Shown here one piece after another: positions 1 to 9,784 of a stretch of DNA of 64,000 bases. A program made the position numbers and the translations under genes. The notes below the pieces were generated by a model that was not told the DNA's origin, did no database searches, and worked only from the letters and a program-made list of their open reading frames with translations. This stretch comes from Candidatus Uabimicrobium amorphum (GTDB lineage Bacteria; Planctomycetota; Uabimicrobiia; Uabimicrobiales; Uabimicrobiaceae): NCBI RefSeq assembly GCF_009002475.1, contig NZ_AP019860.1:8801547-8865546 (forward strand), read 5' to 3'. The number at the start of each line of letters is the position of its first letter. Position 1 is the stretch's first letter.

Positions 1-158
1 ACGAATACAGACAGCATAAAAAACAAAAAGCACAAAAAGACACTCTACAAGCCCTACGCATCGAAATAAAGCAAATGAAAAAGAATCTATACCAAGATTG
101 GAAGGATTGGCTACAACTGGTAAACGACATCATGAAAATACAGCCGTTAAGTGCTTAA
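1..158 (+). CDS. C-terminal end of an unidentified protein (partial)
   Basis: Reading frame 3 is open from the window edge to a TAA at 156-158 and gives about 51 residues, rich in Lys, Gln and Asp and probably helical, ending in KIQPLSA. The start lies outside the window. A strong hairpin follows 12 bases after the stop, which supports a real gene end. No family can be named from so short a tail. Confidence 0.5.
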   Translation, partial: EYRQHKKQKAQKDTLQALRIEIKQMKKNLYQDWKDWLQLVNDIMKIQPLSA

Positions 159-169
159 TACATAATGTA

Positions 170-209
170 AAAGCTCTGTGATAACCTACTTTAGTTATCA
201 CAGAGCTTT
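170..209. terminator. Bidirectional intrinsic terminator
   Basis: A perfect 16-bp inverted repeat (170-185 with 194-209) encloses an 8-base loop. The right arm ends in TTTT and the left arm begins with an A run, so it can work in both directions. It lies between the + strand gene ending at 158 and the - strand operon ending at 235. Confidence 0.8.
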
Positions 210-234
210 TCAATATAACATAGCGTAACAATAC

Positions 235-513
235 CTATTGACATGTTTGAGAACGATGGACATACTTGTCAAAAGCCCAATAAGCTATTCTCGCGGCAAC
301 GACACCAGGGACTAACAAATATAAGTACAACCGCAAGCCAATAAACACGGCGGCTGTCAAAATAGTTACAGTGGGAGTATTTTGTCCTGAGGCAGTCAAT
401 ACGGCAAAAGCGTCACCACTACTTAACCAATATAATAGAAATATGTGGGTAAAAACAAGAGCTATCAGTGTTATGAAAATACGGTATGGTCTATGCTTTT
501 TGTCCTTTTCCAT
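235..513 (-). CDS. Small membrane protein, unknown function
   Basis: A 92-residue protein with two predicted membrane segments (about residues 10-31 and 49-75), a basic N-terminus and a basic C-terminal tail. The ATG at 513 shares its A with the TAA stop of the upstream gene (TAATG), so the two are probably translationally coupled, and a GGGAAA motif sits just ahead. A longer reading from an earlier ATG is possible but would overlap the neighbour by about 80 bases. It is the last gene of the birA-sppA operon. I do not recognise a family. Confidence 0.6.
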   Translation of the reverse strand: MEKDKKHRPYRIFITLIALVFTHIFLLYWLSSGDAFAVLTASGQNTPTVTILTAAVFIGLRLYLYLLVPGVVAARIAYWAFDKYVHRSQTCQ

Positions 514-1679
514 TATTTGTTTCCCTCTAATGGTATTGCCGTGATCATGGCGAACATAATCGCATTGCCAAGCGGTCCTCCCGCAACATACTGCCACTTG
601 CCTTTAGAATACAAAGGTGCCCCAAAAAGTACCGATGTACGATATATTTTTTTGAAATAAGACCTATCACCGTGTATACGCGTTCCTGCCAACATAAAAC
701 CAGTAGGAGAAACTCCGTATCCCAAAATAACCGGTCCGGAATCAACGTCGCCAAATCCATTTTCAAAAGAAACAGGATATTCTCGCATCAATCCAAATCC
801 CAAGAGAGAATCAGCCAATTCTTTCTTCGCAGCACGATACATTTTCGCAGAGAGATCTGGCTCTATAAAACTCAAGAAATACAATCCAAAAGCTGTACCA
901 GAACCTCGCGGTTCATCTATTGGTTCTCCATCAGAGACATTGACCGCTTGGTACATAAGACCTGTTTGCGGATGGATGTATCGCTTGCGAAAATTTACAA
1001 GGATTTTATTTAATGGTTCGTATGGCCTGTTGGTTGCACGTGCATGTAAACCAATAGAAGCAATGGCCAAGCAATTATCCGGTGGATAAACTTCATTGGG
1101 GTATGTTTGTAAAAGCATAATTTTACTTTTTGTGATGCGACGTAACAATGCTTCACTAATACGATCGTTAATTTTGGCATAACGGGACTCGACCTTTAGT
1201 GAACGATGTAAACTAAGAACGACATTTAGGTAAGCTAAATAAGCTCCATGATCGGATACGTCACTATCAAGTGTATCCATTGCTTTGCTTCCCCATTGTT
1301 TCTCGTTAAATAGTTGCAACTTATCGCTCAACATTTTTTCGATACAAATCTCCATTTGTTGGATGTAGTGATCTTTTAATTGTGGATGTTGTTTTGCCAT
1401 TTGCGCGAAGCCGCTTGCACCTAAAACATAAGTACAAAATAGCCACTCTCCATTAAATAAATCATCTCCTGTTCCAAAATCACCAATCGATAAATCCATC
1501 TTTACATAATGTTCTACTGATTTCGCAAGTGCAATTTGACATTTGCTTTGGCCATCAAACCAGTCGTCTGCTCCTAAACCACACCACCATGCAGGAATCG
1601 TAAACGTAACTGCAATAAAAACTCCTACACCTAAAAGCAAGCGTAAAAAACGCTGTTTCAAAGTAATGTGTTGTCTCAT
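513..1679 (-). CDS. Membrane-anchored protein, possible alpha/alpha-toroid fold
   Basis: 388 residues with an N-terminal membrane segment (about residues 8-30) and then a long soluble part rich in Trp, Tyr and helical stretches, so it should be anchored with the bulk outside the cytoplasm. The pattern (YPPDN near residue 200, RGSGTAFGLYF near 260, late Gly-rich turns) reminds me of linalool dehydratase/isomerase-like and other alpha/alpha-barrel proteins, but this is a weak resemblance from memory. The start is supported by AGGA seven bases upstream. It lies 29 bases after sppA and is coupled to the small membrane protein downstream. Confidence 0.5.
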   Translation of the reverse strand: MRQHITLKQRFLRLLLGVGVFIAVTFTIPAWWCGLGADDWFDGQSKCQIALAKSVEHYVKMDLSIGDFGTGDDLFNGEWLFCTYVLGASGFAQMAKQHPQLKDHYIQQMEICIEKMLSDKLQLFNEKQWGSKAMDTLDSDVSDHGAYLAYLNVVLSLHRSLKVESRYAKINDRISEALLRRITKSKIMLLQTYPNEVYPPDNCLAIASIGLHARATNRPYEPLNKILVNFRKRYIHPQTGLMYQAVNVSDGEPIDEPRGSGTAFGLYFLSFIEPDLSAKMYRAAKKELADSLLGFGLMREYPVSFENGFGDVDSGPVILGYGVSPTGFMLAGTRIHGDRSYFKKIYRTSVLFGAPLYSKGKWQYVAGGPLGNAIMFAMITAIPLEGNK

Positions 1680-1708
1680 CTAAATATCCTGAACCATCCG
1701 GTTCAATA

Positions 1709-2710
1709 CTATGGACGCCATAGATAATAAAAATTAGCCGTAAATTTTTGGCGCAGCATCGATTGCACAGGGTTTTCCGCTTTGGTTTGTGCCTGCAATA
1801 ACTCAAAGAAAGGATTGACATTTTTCTCGTATTGAACAAACGACGTGTCACTGCGCTTGATACCTAGAGTTTCGCAAATACTATCTTTAGCGTCATCAAA
1901 ATAGCCCAGTTCATCGACTAATTTGAGTTCTAAAGCTTGCTTTCCGGTATAAATACGTCCATCCGCTATTTTCTTTAGCTCATCTTCTGGCATATCGGTT
2001 AATTCTTTTCTGCCGCTGCGAACTTTTTCTAAGAAAGTTGCGTACATTTCCATAAGAATACCATTAAAGATTTCACGCTCCTCTTCGGTAATATTCCGCG
2101 AAAAAGAACCGATATCCTTGTGTTCTCCAGACTTGATCACGATAGATTCAATACCCAATTTGTCTTTGAGTAACTCCTGCGCTTGGTAAAAAGACATGAT
2201 TACCCCAATACTTCCGGTGATCGTCGTTGCATGACAAATCACCTTATCGCAAGCCATCGCAATATAGTATCCTCCCGAAGCAGCAACACCGTCAAAATAA
2301 GCAATTACCGGTACTTTCTTGACATTTTTGTATTTGGTAATGATGTGAAATATTTTGTCTGTTGCTGTAATGGTTCCCCCTGGAGAATTGATATATAGTA
2401 TCACTCCTCTAATACGATTGTCTTTTTCCGCCTGTTCGAACACTTTCTTCACATGGCGCGAATTTACCGTGTAAGTATCTGGTCCACTGTCGCTAATAAC
2501 ACCTTGTAGTGGCACTATTAAAATTTTTGATTTATCACTCTCGCCTTCGACCACTTTTTCATTAAAGCTATCACTTTTTGTCGACTGTTCTTGTTGTGCG
2601 GCGGTAACACCCAAGAGAATGATGTTAAGCATTATACTCACGAAAAGTACGCAAATAAGTACTACGGAAAGTACGGAAAAGAAAAAACCCGAAAAAATCT
2701 TTTTAATCAT
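1709..2710 (-). CDS. sppA: Signal peptide peptidase SppA, S49 serine protease
   Basis: 333 residues. An N-terminal membrane anchor (about 8-36) is followed by a peptidase S49 domain. The family's Ser-Lys dyad is visible: Ser145 in AASGGYY and Lys198 in KSGEHKD. The YINSPGG loop at 106-112 is also typical. The length fits the short single-domain SppA form rather than the about 600-residue E. coli protein. It should degrade cleaved signal peptides in the membrane. The start has GAGGA seven bases upstream. It lies 10 bases after birA, in one operon with the flanking genes. Confidence 0.93.
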   Translation of the reverse strand: MIKKIFSGFFFSVLSVVLICVLFVSIMLNIILLGVTAAQQEQSTKSDSFNEKVVEGESDKSKILIVPLQGVISDSGPDTYTVNSRHVKKVFEQAEKDNRIRGVILYINSPGGTITATDKIFHIITKYKNVKKVPVIAYFDGVAASGGYYIAMACDKVICHATTITGSIGVIMSFYQAQELLKDKLGIESIVIKSGEHKDIGSFSRNITEEEREIFNGILMEMYATFLEKVRSGRKELTDMPEDELKKIADGRIYTGKQALELKLVDELGYFDDAKDSICETLGIKRSDTSFVQYEKNVNPFFELLQAQTKAENPVQSMLRQKFTANFYYLWRP

Positions 2711-2720
2711 TGAATTGTCC

Positions 2721-3455
2721 TCACACTACGATATGTATCTTTTGCCCTTCGACATCGCAAATGGTCACACTGCCATCATCATGTAAACATTGCAACACAC
2801 CGCGATAAATTTTATTGCCTTTTGTATAAGAGTATACGCCATTTTGTGTTTTACCACTATATTTCCAAAATAATTCGCGATAATCTTCCACGGTGGTACG
2901 TGTATATACTTCCTCTAATAAACAACTAATAACTTTAGTGCGCATAGATTCCTCTCTTACACCTTCGATCGCTAGGGATGTCGCTATATCAGGAATTTCA
3001 TTTGCGGAAGCGTACACATTAATTCCCATACCCACAACAATCCATCGTAACTCATTATCGACATTCTCGATGAGAATGCCCGCCAACTTTTTATCGTTAA
3101 AATACAAATCGTTGGGCCACTTCAGCGTCAAATTTTTTTCTATTTCAGGAAATGAATGGATCACTGCGCGGTATAGCATCACCCCCAAATAAAAATTCAA
3201 AGTGACGATATCATTGACAAACGGATTTTTTATGGAAAAGGAGATATAAATGTTTTTTGCCTGCGATTCCCATGTACGGCCATAGCGACCGCGTCCTCTA
3301 CTTTGCGCATTGGCAACGACGACCCAGTTTTTGCATTCATCATTGCGGCACATTTCTTTGCACTTTTCGTTGGTAGAGTCTACTTTGTCGTAAAATTGAA
3401 AGTGTAGTTCGCTAAATTTATTTTGAAAATACGCTTGTTGGCTAAATAAATTCAC
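2721..3455 (-). CDS. birA: Biotin--[acetyl-CoA-carboxylase] ligase
   Basis: 244 residues, the catalytic and C-terminal domains only. It shows the biotinyl-AMP loop GRGRYGR (54-60), KWPND (112-116) and KLAGILIE (123-130), the hallmarks of biotin protein ligases. The N-terminal helix-turn-helix of E. coli BirA is absent, so this is a monofunctional ligase that attaches biotin to carboxylase carrier proteins and is unlikely to repress transcription. It starts with GTG, which overlaps the TGA of the upstream gene by four bases (GTGA), indicating coupling. Confidence 0.93.
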   Translation of the reverse strand: MNLFSQQAYFQNKFSELHFQFYDKVDSTNEKCKEMCRNDECKNWVVVANAQSRGRGRYGRTWESQAKNIYISFSIKNPFVNDIVTLNFYLGVMLYRAVIHSFPEIEKNLTLKWPNDLYFNDKKLAGILIENVDNELRWIVVGMGINVYASANEIPDIATSLAIEGVREESMRTKVISCLLEEVYTRTTVEDYRELFWKYSGKTQNGVYSYTKGNKIYRGVLQCLHDDGSVTICDVEGQKIHIVV

Positions 3456-3739
3456 GCTTCTTTCTCTCGGGATTCAATAAACTTTTTTACCGTATATTTC
3501 TTGACATTAATATAATGGTCTAAATCCGCCTTTTTCACTTTTTTGCGGTAGCAAACCCAATCCTTGCTCTTTTTTTCCATAAGCAATTGTCGCTTATAAC
3601 CGTAGTAAACGATATCAATAATCGTCTTCACCTTGAATTTTTCGCTATTTTCTAAAGGTTTTATCTGAATAGCAGCGACCTTACTGCCCCCCGACATCAA
3701 TAAATGCTCATTTTGAACTTCATTGTATTCCCAATCCAT
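3452..3739 (-). CDS. Small protein of unknown function
   Basis: 95 residues, without signal peptide or membrane segment. It has a central beta-like stretch (FKVKTIIDIVYYGYKRQ) and a Lys-rich second half. AGGAG lies six bases before the ATG, and its stop overlaps the birA start by four bases. It is the first gene of the operon that includes birA and sppA. No family recognised. Confidence 0.65.
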   Translation of the reverse strand: MDWEYNEVQNEHLLMSGGSKVAAIQIKPLENSEKFKVKTIIDIVYYGYKRQLLMEKKSKDWVCYRKKVKKADLDHYINVKKYTVKKFIESREKEA

Positions 3740-3894
3740 TGTTTTCTCCTACTTTCTAATCAGTCGTATGGTTTTGAGTTTACTTGTATACCGTTTTTTG
3801 TTAACCTGTGAGACTCGGGATGTCCAAGACATTCCCTAATATTTAAATTCTAAATGCATATTTTTTGGAGCGTCCCTTAATTGAAGAGACAAGT

Positions 3895-6800
3895 ATGACA
3901 ACTACCAAAAACCCAAAAAAATTGATTGGTTTTCGTGCAGGTGATTCTACACAAATCATAAAATATTACATAGATAATAAACTCAATGTCGGAAAGACAA
4001 ATCGTCAAGAACTTATCAATGATATCGTCTCGACGAAAAAAGGCATTTTTATACTTCGCGAAAAATACATCCGCGATGTGATTCAAATGCACCAAAAACT
4101 GGGTTTATTAGATTTGTATGTTCCGCATACCGAGGAGTACACTTTACCGAAAGAAGATTTTTTGCATATCGCAAAAATTGAAATGCCCGACATATACTCC
4201 AACATAGGTAATCCCGAAAACATACCCGACATCGTAATTCTCCTGCGAGAACCTACATCTAAAGAACTTTCCACTTATAGTTTACTTCATTTTCGCCGTT
4301 ATTATTGGTCACTAATTTTTCATGGAGAAATCCACAAAATTCAAATGCAATGGGAAAAAGAGAACCACATCTCCGATTACCAAATCAATGCATTTATCGA
4401 AGACATTGGGCGAAATATTTTTGAAGAAATACGCTATGTTTTATTTCACGAAAATCTACTTTTTGATCAAAACAATGATCGTGAAGTTTTTTATGAATTC
4501 ATTGCCTATTTTTTGCAGTTTTATAACTTTGCTCCGCAAAGCCTAGTCAAAATCTTCCCGATATTAACTAATTATGAACAAATCTACAAGAAAATAGTCG
4601 ATTTGGGATTTGACGTAGAACACCTACTGGCGCATTCGCGACCCAACAACTCAGTTAGTGTAGAAGAGCTCATTATAAAACGCGAGTATCGACTCAAAGA
4701 TCCCAACCCAGATTTACCTATTTTTGAAACGCGATACCATCTGGATAAAATTTATGAGAGTCCTCAATTTCAGGAATTCTTCGGTGCTAGTAAAGCAAAG
4801 TTTCGCCAACAATACGGCAACTTTATCGAAGAAGTTATCGACGACATCATAGATTACAACGGTATTATTGGTCGTTGCGACTTTAAAAAGCTCCATGCAA
4901 AAGCCTTCCGCAAGAATATTGAATTGCCAACGGCGAGTTTACTACAACTTGATGTTATCTTCAAAAAACAACTCAAGGCCTTTTACACATCCGGCTCCTA
5001 TTGGCAAAGAAAAATCTTTTCCTTCTCTCCACAGAATTTACTTAAAAATGAAAAATACCGTATGGCAACGCGCAAGAATATCGAAAAAGTCATACCAAAA
5101 ATGGAGAAGGACCAAAAGCAAATAGCACAAAAAGCCGGTAAAGTAAATTTTCTCGCCAAGCTGTTGTTACCACTGTGGCTAGTGTGGCAAATTGTACTCA
5201 TTATTCCGCGACTTTTTTACCCAATCGTACGCTTGTTCCAATTTCGTTCTCCTCGTGCACAAAAAGCTGTACATAAAAGTATTCGCCGCAAATATCGCAA
5301 TTCACTACGCATCGCTTACTATGCGAAAAGCAAAGGTAACATGGCACGCGCATTTATGGAATTTAAAAAATGTCAACGCCATATTTCTTCTGTGGTTAGC
5401 CCTATTGAAATTCCGAAAAATACGCCTTTATACCAAGAGATCCACAAAGAAGCGAAAGCCTGTCTTGAATCTATCCAGGAAGAATTTGCCAAAGAGTACC
5501 AATACAGTGACAAACAGCGCAGTGAATTGGAAAAGTTTTTTGATCACATCATCAAACTCGACCCACTACAGCACATGCACCGCAGACTATTACAAGATAT
5601 CCAAAAATCATACGTCGATTCGCGTAGAGTTTACTTTAAGGTTTCCTTTTTTGGATGGTTATTTACCCTGGGAAGAAAAAGTTTTAAAACGCCGCTTCCC
5701 GCGCTATCCAATCTAAAGAAAATTCGTTCATTGCGTGCGATTCAGAAGCGAATATATAATTTACAACTACGTAAATACGAAATAAATTTGCTCATTAACT
5801 TAATGCAAAGTACCTTTGAAAACGAAGAAAATAGAATCCGCGAGCACTATCGTCCACTCCTCGAAGAGGCTTTTGTTCAAGCAGGTCTGCATCCAAAAGA
5901 ATCCGATGGAATTTTATCGCAGCGTGAATCTGTCGCACTGTACAAAATGCAAGAAGAAGTATTGGACTTATTTGTCGACAAAGGTTATGTTCACATGACC
6001 GACTTACGCGATATCATCAGCCGCAATCAATTAAAAATGAATGACTTACGCAGCCCACAAGAATTTATTCTCGGCGATCAATTATTGCGTCTTGACAAGA
6101 AAATCGACAAGGTTCTTCTCGGTGTGCATCACCGTGGTGAAATTTACATGCGTATGATTCACCGCGTTAGTTCATTACTTTTTGGTTTTAGCGTTGGGCG
6201 TTGGTGTGCCAAATACATAGCAACTCCTTTTGGTGGAGCATATGCCCTCATCGAAATGTGCCTATACATAGGGAAAAAATTTGGTAAGCTGTTCAAACAC
6301 GAAATAGAAATGTCGGCATATCGTTTACACACCCTTCAGCAGCATTATATCTATCCACTTGACCAAAAAAACTCAACAAAACCTATATTAGTCATGGTCA
6401 TCGGTTTCGCACTTTTATTTTTCTTCTACACGAAAATAGGACGTCGTACAGGAAAACAAATCATAAACTACATGGTGAAATTGTTGCGTTTGATCTTTAT
6501 TAAAATACCAAAGTGGTTGTGGTTCTTGCCTCCGATTCAGTTCTTATACAAATTAACTTTTTGGCGTTTCCTAAATATTTTCGTCTTCCGCCCCGCGCTA
6601 TATACATGTCCCATAACGTTGCCCATTGTCTATTTTACAAATCTGACAAATTACCTAAACGGTTACTTATTTGTACTCTTCGGCATAGCGCTTGGAAACT
6701 TAGTAATAAATACCTCTTTAGGACGAAATATATTCGACTATTTGGAAGACCGCCTCATGCACTTTCTTTACGAATTCAATCGTACGGTGTTTGTGGGTAT

Positions 6801-8067
6801 GTTTCACTTAATCGTCGAAGGCTTTAGTACCGCAATTCAGTGGATTGAACGTGTACTTTACGCGGTAGACGACTTCTTCCGTTTCCGCCAAGGGGAAAAT
6901 GTCATTTCGCAAGTGGCCAAGGCAATTTTTGGGAAAATCTGGTTTGCAATAAACTACCTATTCCGTTTCACCATAAATCTTATTGCTGAACCACAAATAA
7001 ACCCCATTAAACACTTTCCCATCGTCACAATTTCCCACAAAATTATTTTGCCTTTTTCTTATCCACTAACCATCGCCATGGAGGAAACACTCATCCCGAT
7101 TCTCGGAGATTCTTTCCTACTAGGTGTGGGAATGACCATAGTCTTCTTATTCATTCAATTTGGAATGCCGGGAATTTGTGGCTTTATGGCATGGGAATTC
7201 AAAGAAAACTGGAAACTATATGAATACTCGAATTCGCAAACCGTAAAACCTGTTATCATAGGAAGTCATGGAGAAACAATTCCACGATTTCTCAAGACGG
7301 GTTTTCATTCCGGAACGATTCCCAAACTATACAAAAAAATTCGCAAAGACAAAGCAGGAACTGCAAAGCTCAGCTATTCGCGTAAAATTGAGTATGAACA
7401 TCACCATATTTGCCATGACCTAGAAAAGTTTATCTCGCGATCTTTTTGTAGCCAGTTTAACATAAACACCCGCATGCGTGACTATTTGCGCAACGTAAAA
7501 GTAGGCCACGCCGCTATTCGCAACCAAAGTATTACCATTCCAGTAACTCTTTATCAAAAAGACCGTGAAAATGTCACGTTCAAAATCATATATGAGTTGC
7601 AGTCCGATCTCATTTGTTCTTACATTGAGGGTGATCTCTCCGACATACACGAAGAACTCAAAAACTACGTATTACTAATGCTAATCGTAGTTTGGAAAGA
7701 GTCTGCGGTAGATACCATCACCGATCAAATGGAACAGTATATCGCAGCGAATTTACGCTTAGACGAAGATTGGTATGCTCTTTATAGCTTAGATGAAGAC
7801 TACTTGGTACTAAAAGTGTACAGTGCGAAAGCGCTGATACCTATTGGAGAAATTACCTATAACCTAGGACACGAAGAAATAAAACCGCGTGTTTCTAGGG
7901 CTTTCAGTAGTCAAACAACACTTCCTTCGGTACGTAGAGAAGATCTACTCATCAAATTTCGCGACATGTCATGGGAAAATTATGACTCCGCGACGAAGAA
8001 TTTCCTACTCAAGAAAGACAACTACACCGAAAATACCATCCCTGAATTTTTGCACAAAGCGTACTAA
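3895..8067 (+). CDS. Giant multi-pass membrane protein, unknown function
   Basis: About 1390 residues. A long helical soluble N-terminal half is interrupted by a hydrophobic segment near residues 420-450. A second block from about 755 to 1105 holds many hydrophobic or amphipathic segments, and a soluble C-terminal domain of about 280 residues follows, opening with the Gly/His-rich stretch FHSGTIPKLYKKI. I chose the ATG at 3895, preceded by GAAGAG; an in-frame TTG at 3865 would add ten residues. A hairpin 8 bases after the stop and a permease gene 119 bases downstream suggest a partnership with an export system. I know no function. It may belong to a planctomycete-restricted family. Confidence 0.75.
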   Translation: MTTTKNPKKLIGFRAGDSTQIIKYYIDNKLNVGKTNRQELINDIVSTKKGIFILREKYIRDVIQMHQKLGLLDLYVPHTEEYTLPKEDFLHIAKIEMPDIYSNIGNPENIPDIVILLREPTSKELSTYSLLHFRRYYWSLIFHGEIHKIQMQWEKENHISDYQINAFIEDIGRNIFEEIRYVLFHENLLFDQNNDREVFYEFIAYFLQFYNFAPQSLVKIFPILTNYEQIYKKIVDLGFDVEHLLAHSRPNNSVSVEELIIKREYRLKDPNPDLPIFETRYHLDKIYESPQFQEFFGASKAKFRQQYGNFIEEVIDDIIDYNGIIGRCDFKKLHAKAFRKNIELPTASLLQLDVIFKKQLKAFYTSGSYWQRKIFSFSPQNLLKNEKYRMATRKNIEKVIPKMEKDQKQIAQKAGKVNFLAKLLLPLWLVWQIVLIIPRLFYPIVRLFQFRSPRAQKAVHKSIRRKYRNSLRIAYYAKSKGNMARAFMEFKKCQRHISSVVSPIEIPKNTPLYQEIHKEAKACLESIQEEFAKEYQYSDKQRSELEKFFDHIIKLDPLQHMHRRLLQDIQKSYVDSRRVYFKVSFFGWLFTLGRKSFKTPLPALSNLKKIRSLRAIQKRIYNLQLRKYEINLLINLMQSTFENEENRIREHYRPLLEEAFVQAGLHPKESDGILSQRESVALYKMQEEVLDLFVDKGYVHMTDLRDIISRNQLKMNDLRSPQEFILGDQLLRLDKKIDKVLLGVHHRGEIYMRMIHRVSSLLFGFSVGRWCAKYIATPFGGAYALIEMCLYIGKKFGKLFKHEIEMSAYRLHTLQQHYIYPLDQKNSTKPILVMVIGFALLFFFYTKIGRRTGKQIINYMVKLLRLIFIKIPKWLWFLPPIQFLYKLTFWRFLNIFVFRPALYTCPITLPIVYFTNLTNYLNGYLFVLFGIALGNLVINTSLGRNIFDYLEDRLMHFLYEFNRTVFVGMFHLIVEGFSTAIQWIERVLYAVDDFFRFRQGENVISQVAKAIFGKIWFAINYLFRFTINLIAEPQINPIKHFPIVTISHKIILPFSYPLTIAMEETLIPILGDSFLLGVGMTIVFLFIQFGMPGICGFMAWEFKENWKLYEYSNSQTVKPVIIGSHGETIPRFLKTGFHSGTIPKLYKKIRKDKAGTAKLSYSRKIEYEHHHICHDLEKFISRSFCSQFNINTRMRDYLRNVKVGHAAIRNQSITIPVTLYQKDRENVTFKIIYELQSDLICSYIEGDLSDIHEELKNYVLLMLIVVWKESAVDTITDQMEQYIAANLRLDEDWYALYSLDEDYLVLKVYSAKALIPIGEITYNLGHEEIKPRVSRAFSSQTTLPSVRREDLLIKFRDMSWENYDSATKNFLLKKDNYTENTIPEFLHKAY

Positions 8068-8074
8068 ATTCGTT

Positions 8075-8105
8075 CCAGAGTACTGTTTTTTTTACAGTAC
8101 TCTGG
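8075..8105 (+). terminator. Hairpin after the giant membrane protein gene
   Basis: A perfect 12-bp inverted repeat, CCAGAGTACTGT (8075-8086) with its complement (8094-8105), encloses a 7-base all-T loop. There is no T run after it, so it may be an attenuating or mRNA-protecting hairpin as much as a terminator. Confidence 0.5.
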
Positions 8106-8186
8106 TTCCCTCCACGCTTACAAATTTTTACAACACCGATACAAAATTTTGAGAAAATCCCATCTCGTTTGCTTAAAGGTTCCGAA

Positions 8187-9734
8187 TTGATTTCCAAACT
8201 CCCACTGTTACAAAAAGAATTGATCGAATACGCAGCGACAAAACGCTTATACATTCTCCGTATCTTATACGGTATTGTGGTATATGGTGCTTTCCTTCTT
8301 TACTGGTCTAACCTAACCAAATATTCAAATATCGTCCAGGTTCTAGGTAGCGGTAAATATTTATTACGCAATATTTTTCATATTAACATAATCACCATTT
8401 ATCTAGTTTTGCCCATCATGAGTGCCAACATAATCACTGCGGAAAAAGAAAAACGTACATTACTGCTCATTCTCATCACCAGATTAGGACCATCTTTCAT
8501 TTTACTCGAAAAATTCTTAAGTTTAGTCATCTTCATGTTTAGTTTTCTCATCATGTCCTTTCCGCTAATTTACGTATCCTACCTTTTAGGTGGATTTACC
8601 AATGCCGAAGTATTTCTTGCCATTTACATACAATTACAAACCGTCGTTCAAATAGCGGTGATAGGATTACTTTTTTCTTGCTGTTGTAGAACTTTCCTAA
8701 AATCTCTTGTCGCAACATACATATTTACCGGCGTTTTGTATATAACACTGCCTATCTTTTTCCCTTTAAAATACTACTACAAAAAATACCCCTTTTCTTC
8801 ATGGCAGGTCGTCGACTACACCATTCCCATTTGGTGTCTCGTCATTGCTTTACTGTGGATCGCGCAATATTTTTTAAGACGTTACCCCTTACAACGTGAT
8901 CAGCGTTCAGTCCCACGGCGCGGAGATTCTAGCGCCGCGATCATCAAAACAACAATTGCCAATATTTCACGTCCTATCGTATGGCGCGAAGGAACATATG
9001 ACAATTGGTCACTCAAAACCAAGATATTCTTTATCACGGGAATCATCATTGGTGTGGGAATGATGTACAACCCAACGCACCATTACCGCGACAAGCTCGT
9101 CATCATTTATTTTTTAGCTCTTGCTATCGCCACGTTATTTTTGACCATCAAAAGTGCGACATTGTTCCAAAGTGAAATAAAACACCAAACCTGGGATGTA
9201 CTTCTAACAACAACAATGACGACAAAAGAAATTTATTGGCAAAAAGTCATGGTACTGACGCGTTTCACCGTATATTTAATTATTTTGTTGTCTCTCTATG
9301 CCCTGAGTACTGTATCAGCGTCGCATATTTCAAGCTACTACCAACGATTCTCTTTACAAAAAAAATGGATATACGCGATCACATTTACTTGCGTAATTTT
9401 CACTTGTATTCAATGGTCGATGACATGGCTAGGCTTAGTGCTGCGTAAAAACCCCAAAATTGCAATGATTGCAATGAGTATTCTCACCGCATGGTGTATA
9501 CTTCCCATAATACTGGCCAGGCTCCTAAATACCAGCTCCATAGTTCTACTTAGTCCCATGTCCGTTTTCCAAGGCATTATTGCCGGACGCATTCCGAACT
9601 ACCGTCTTGTGAGATACGACCCCTATATTGACAGAGGCTTCCACTTTGCGCTACTTTTCTTTGTCATAATGACTGCCGTATGCTTTATCATGGCATACAA
9701 TAGCGCTCAAAAACACATACGGCCTAACGAATAA
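8187..9734 (+). CDS. ABC-2-type transporter permease-like membrane protein
   Basis: About 515 residues with roughly a dozen hydrophobic segments. The N-terminus (PLLQKELIEYAATKRLYILR) and the AEKEKRTLLLILITR stretch near residue 90 are typical of ABC-2 membrane subunits, in which a cytoplasmic helix precedes the first membrane span; the pattern recurs in the second half (LFQSEIKHQTWDVLLTT), so it may be an internally duplicated permease. I chose the TTG at 8187, with AAAGG seven bases upstream; the TTG at 8169 has no good ribosome site, and the first ATG would remove the first membrane span. No ATPase gene is adjacent, so the partner must be elsewhere. Confidence 0.7.
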   Translation: MISKLPLLQKELIEYAATKRLYILRILYGIVVYGAFLLYWSNLTKYSNIVQVLGSGKYLLRNIFHINIITIYLVLPIMSANIITAEKEKRTLLLILITRLGPSFILLEKFLSLVIFMFSFLIMSFPLIYVSYLLGGFTNAEVFLAIYIQLQTVVQIAVIGLLFSCCCRTFLKSLVATYIFTGVLYITLPIFFPLKYYYKKYPFSSWQVVDYTIPIWCLVIALLWIAQYFLRRYPLQRDQRSVPRRGDSSAAIIKTTIANISRPIVWREGTYDNWSLKTKIFFITGIIIGVGMMYNPTHHYRDKLVIIYFLALAIATLFLTIKSATLFQSEIKHQTWDVLLTTTMTTKEIYWQKVMVLTRFTVYLIILLSLYALSTVSASHISSYYQRFSLQKKWIYAITFTCVIFTCIQWSMTWLGLVLRKNPKIAMIAMSILTAWCILPIILARLLNTSSIVLLSPMSVFQGIIAGRIPNYRLVRYDPYIDRGFHFALLFFVIMTAVCFIMAYNSAQKHIRPNE

Positions 9735-9784
9735 AACACAGTCCGTTTCAAATCGGAGCCTAAAAATCTTCGCAAAAGACTTAT

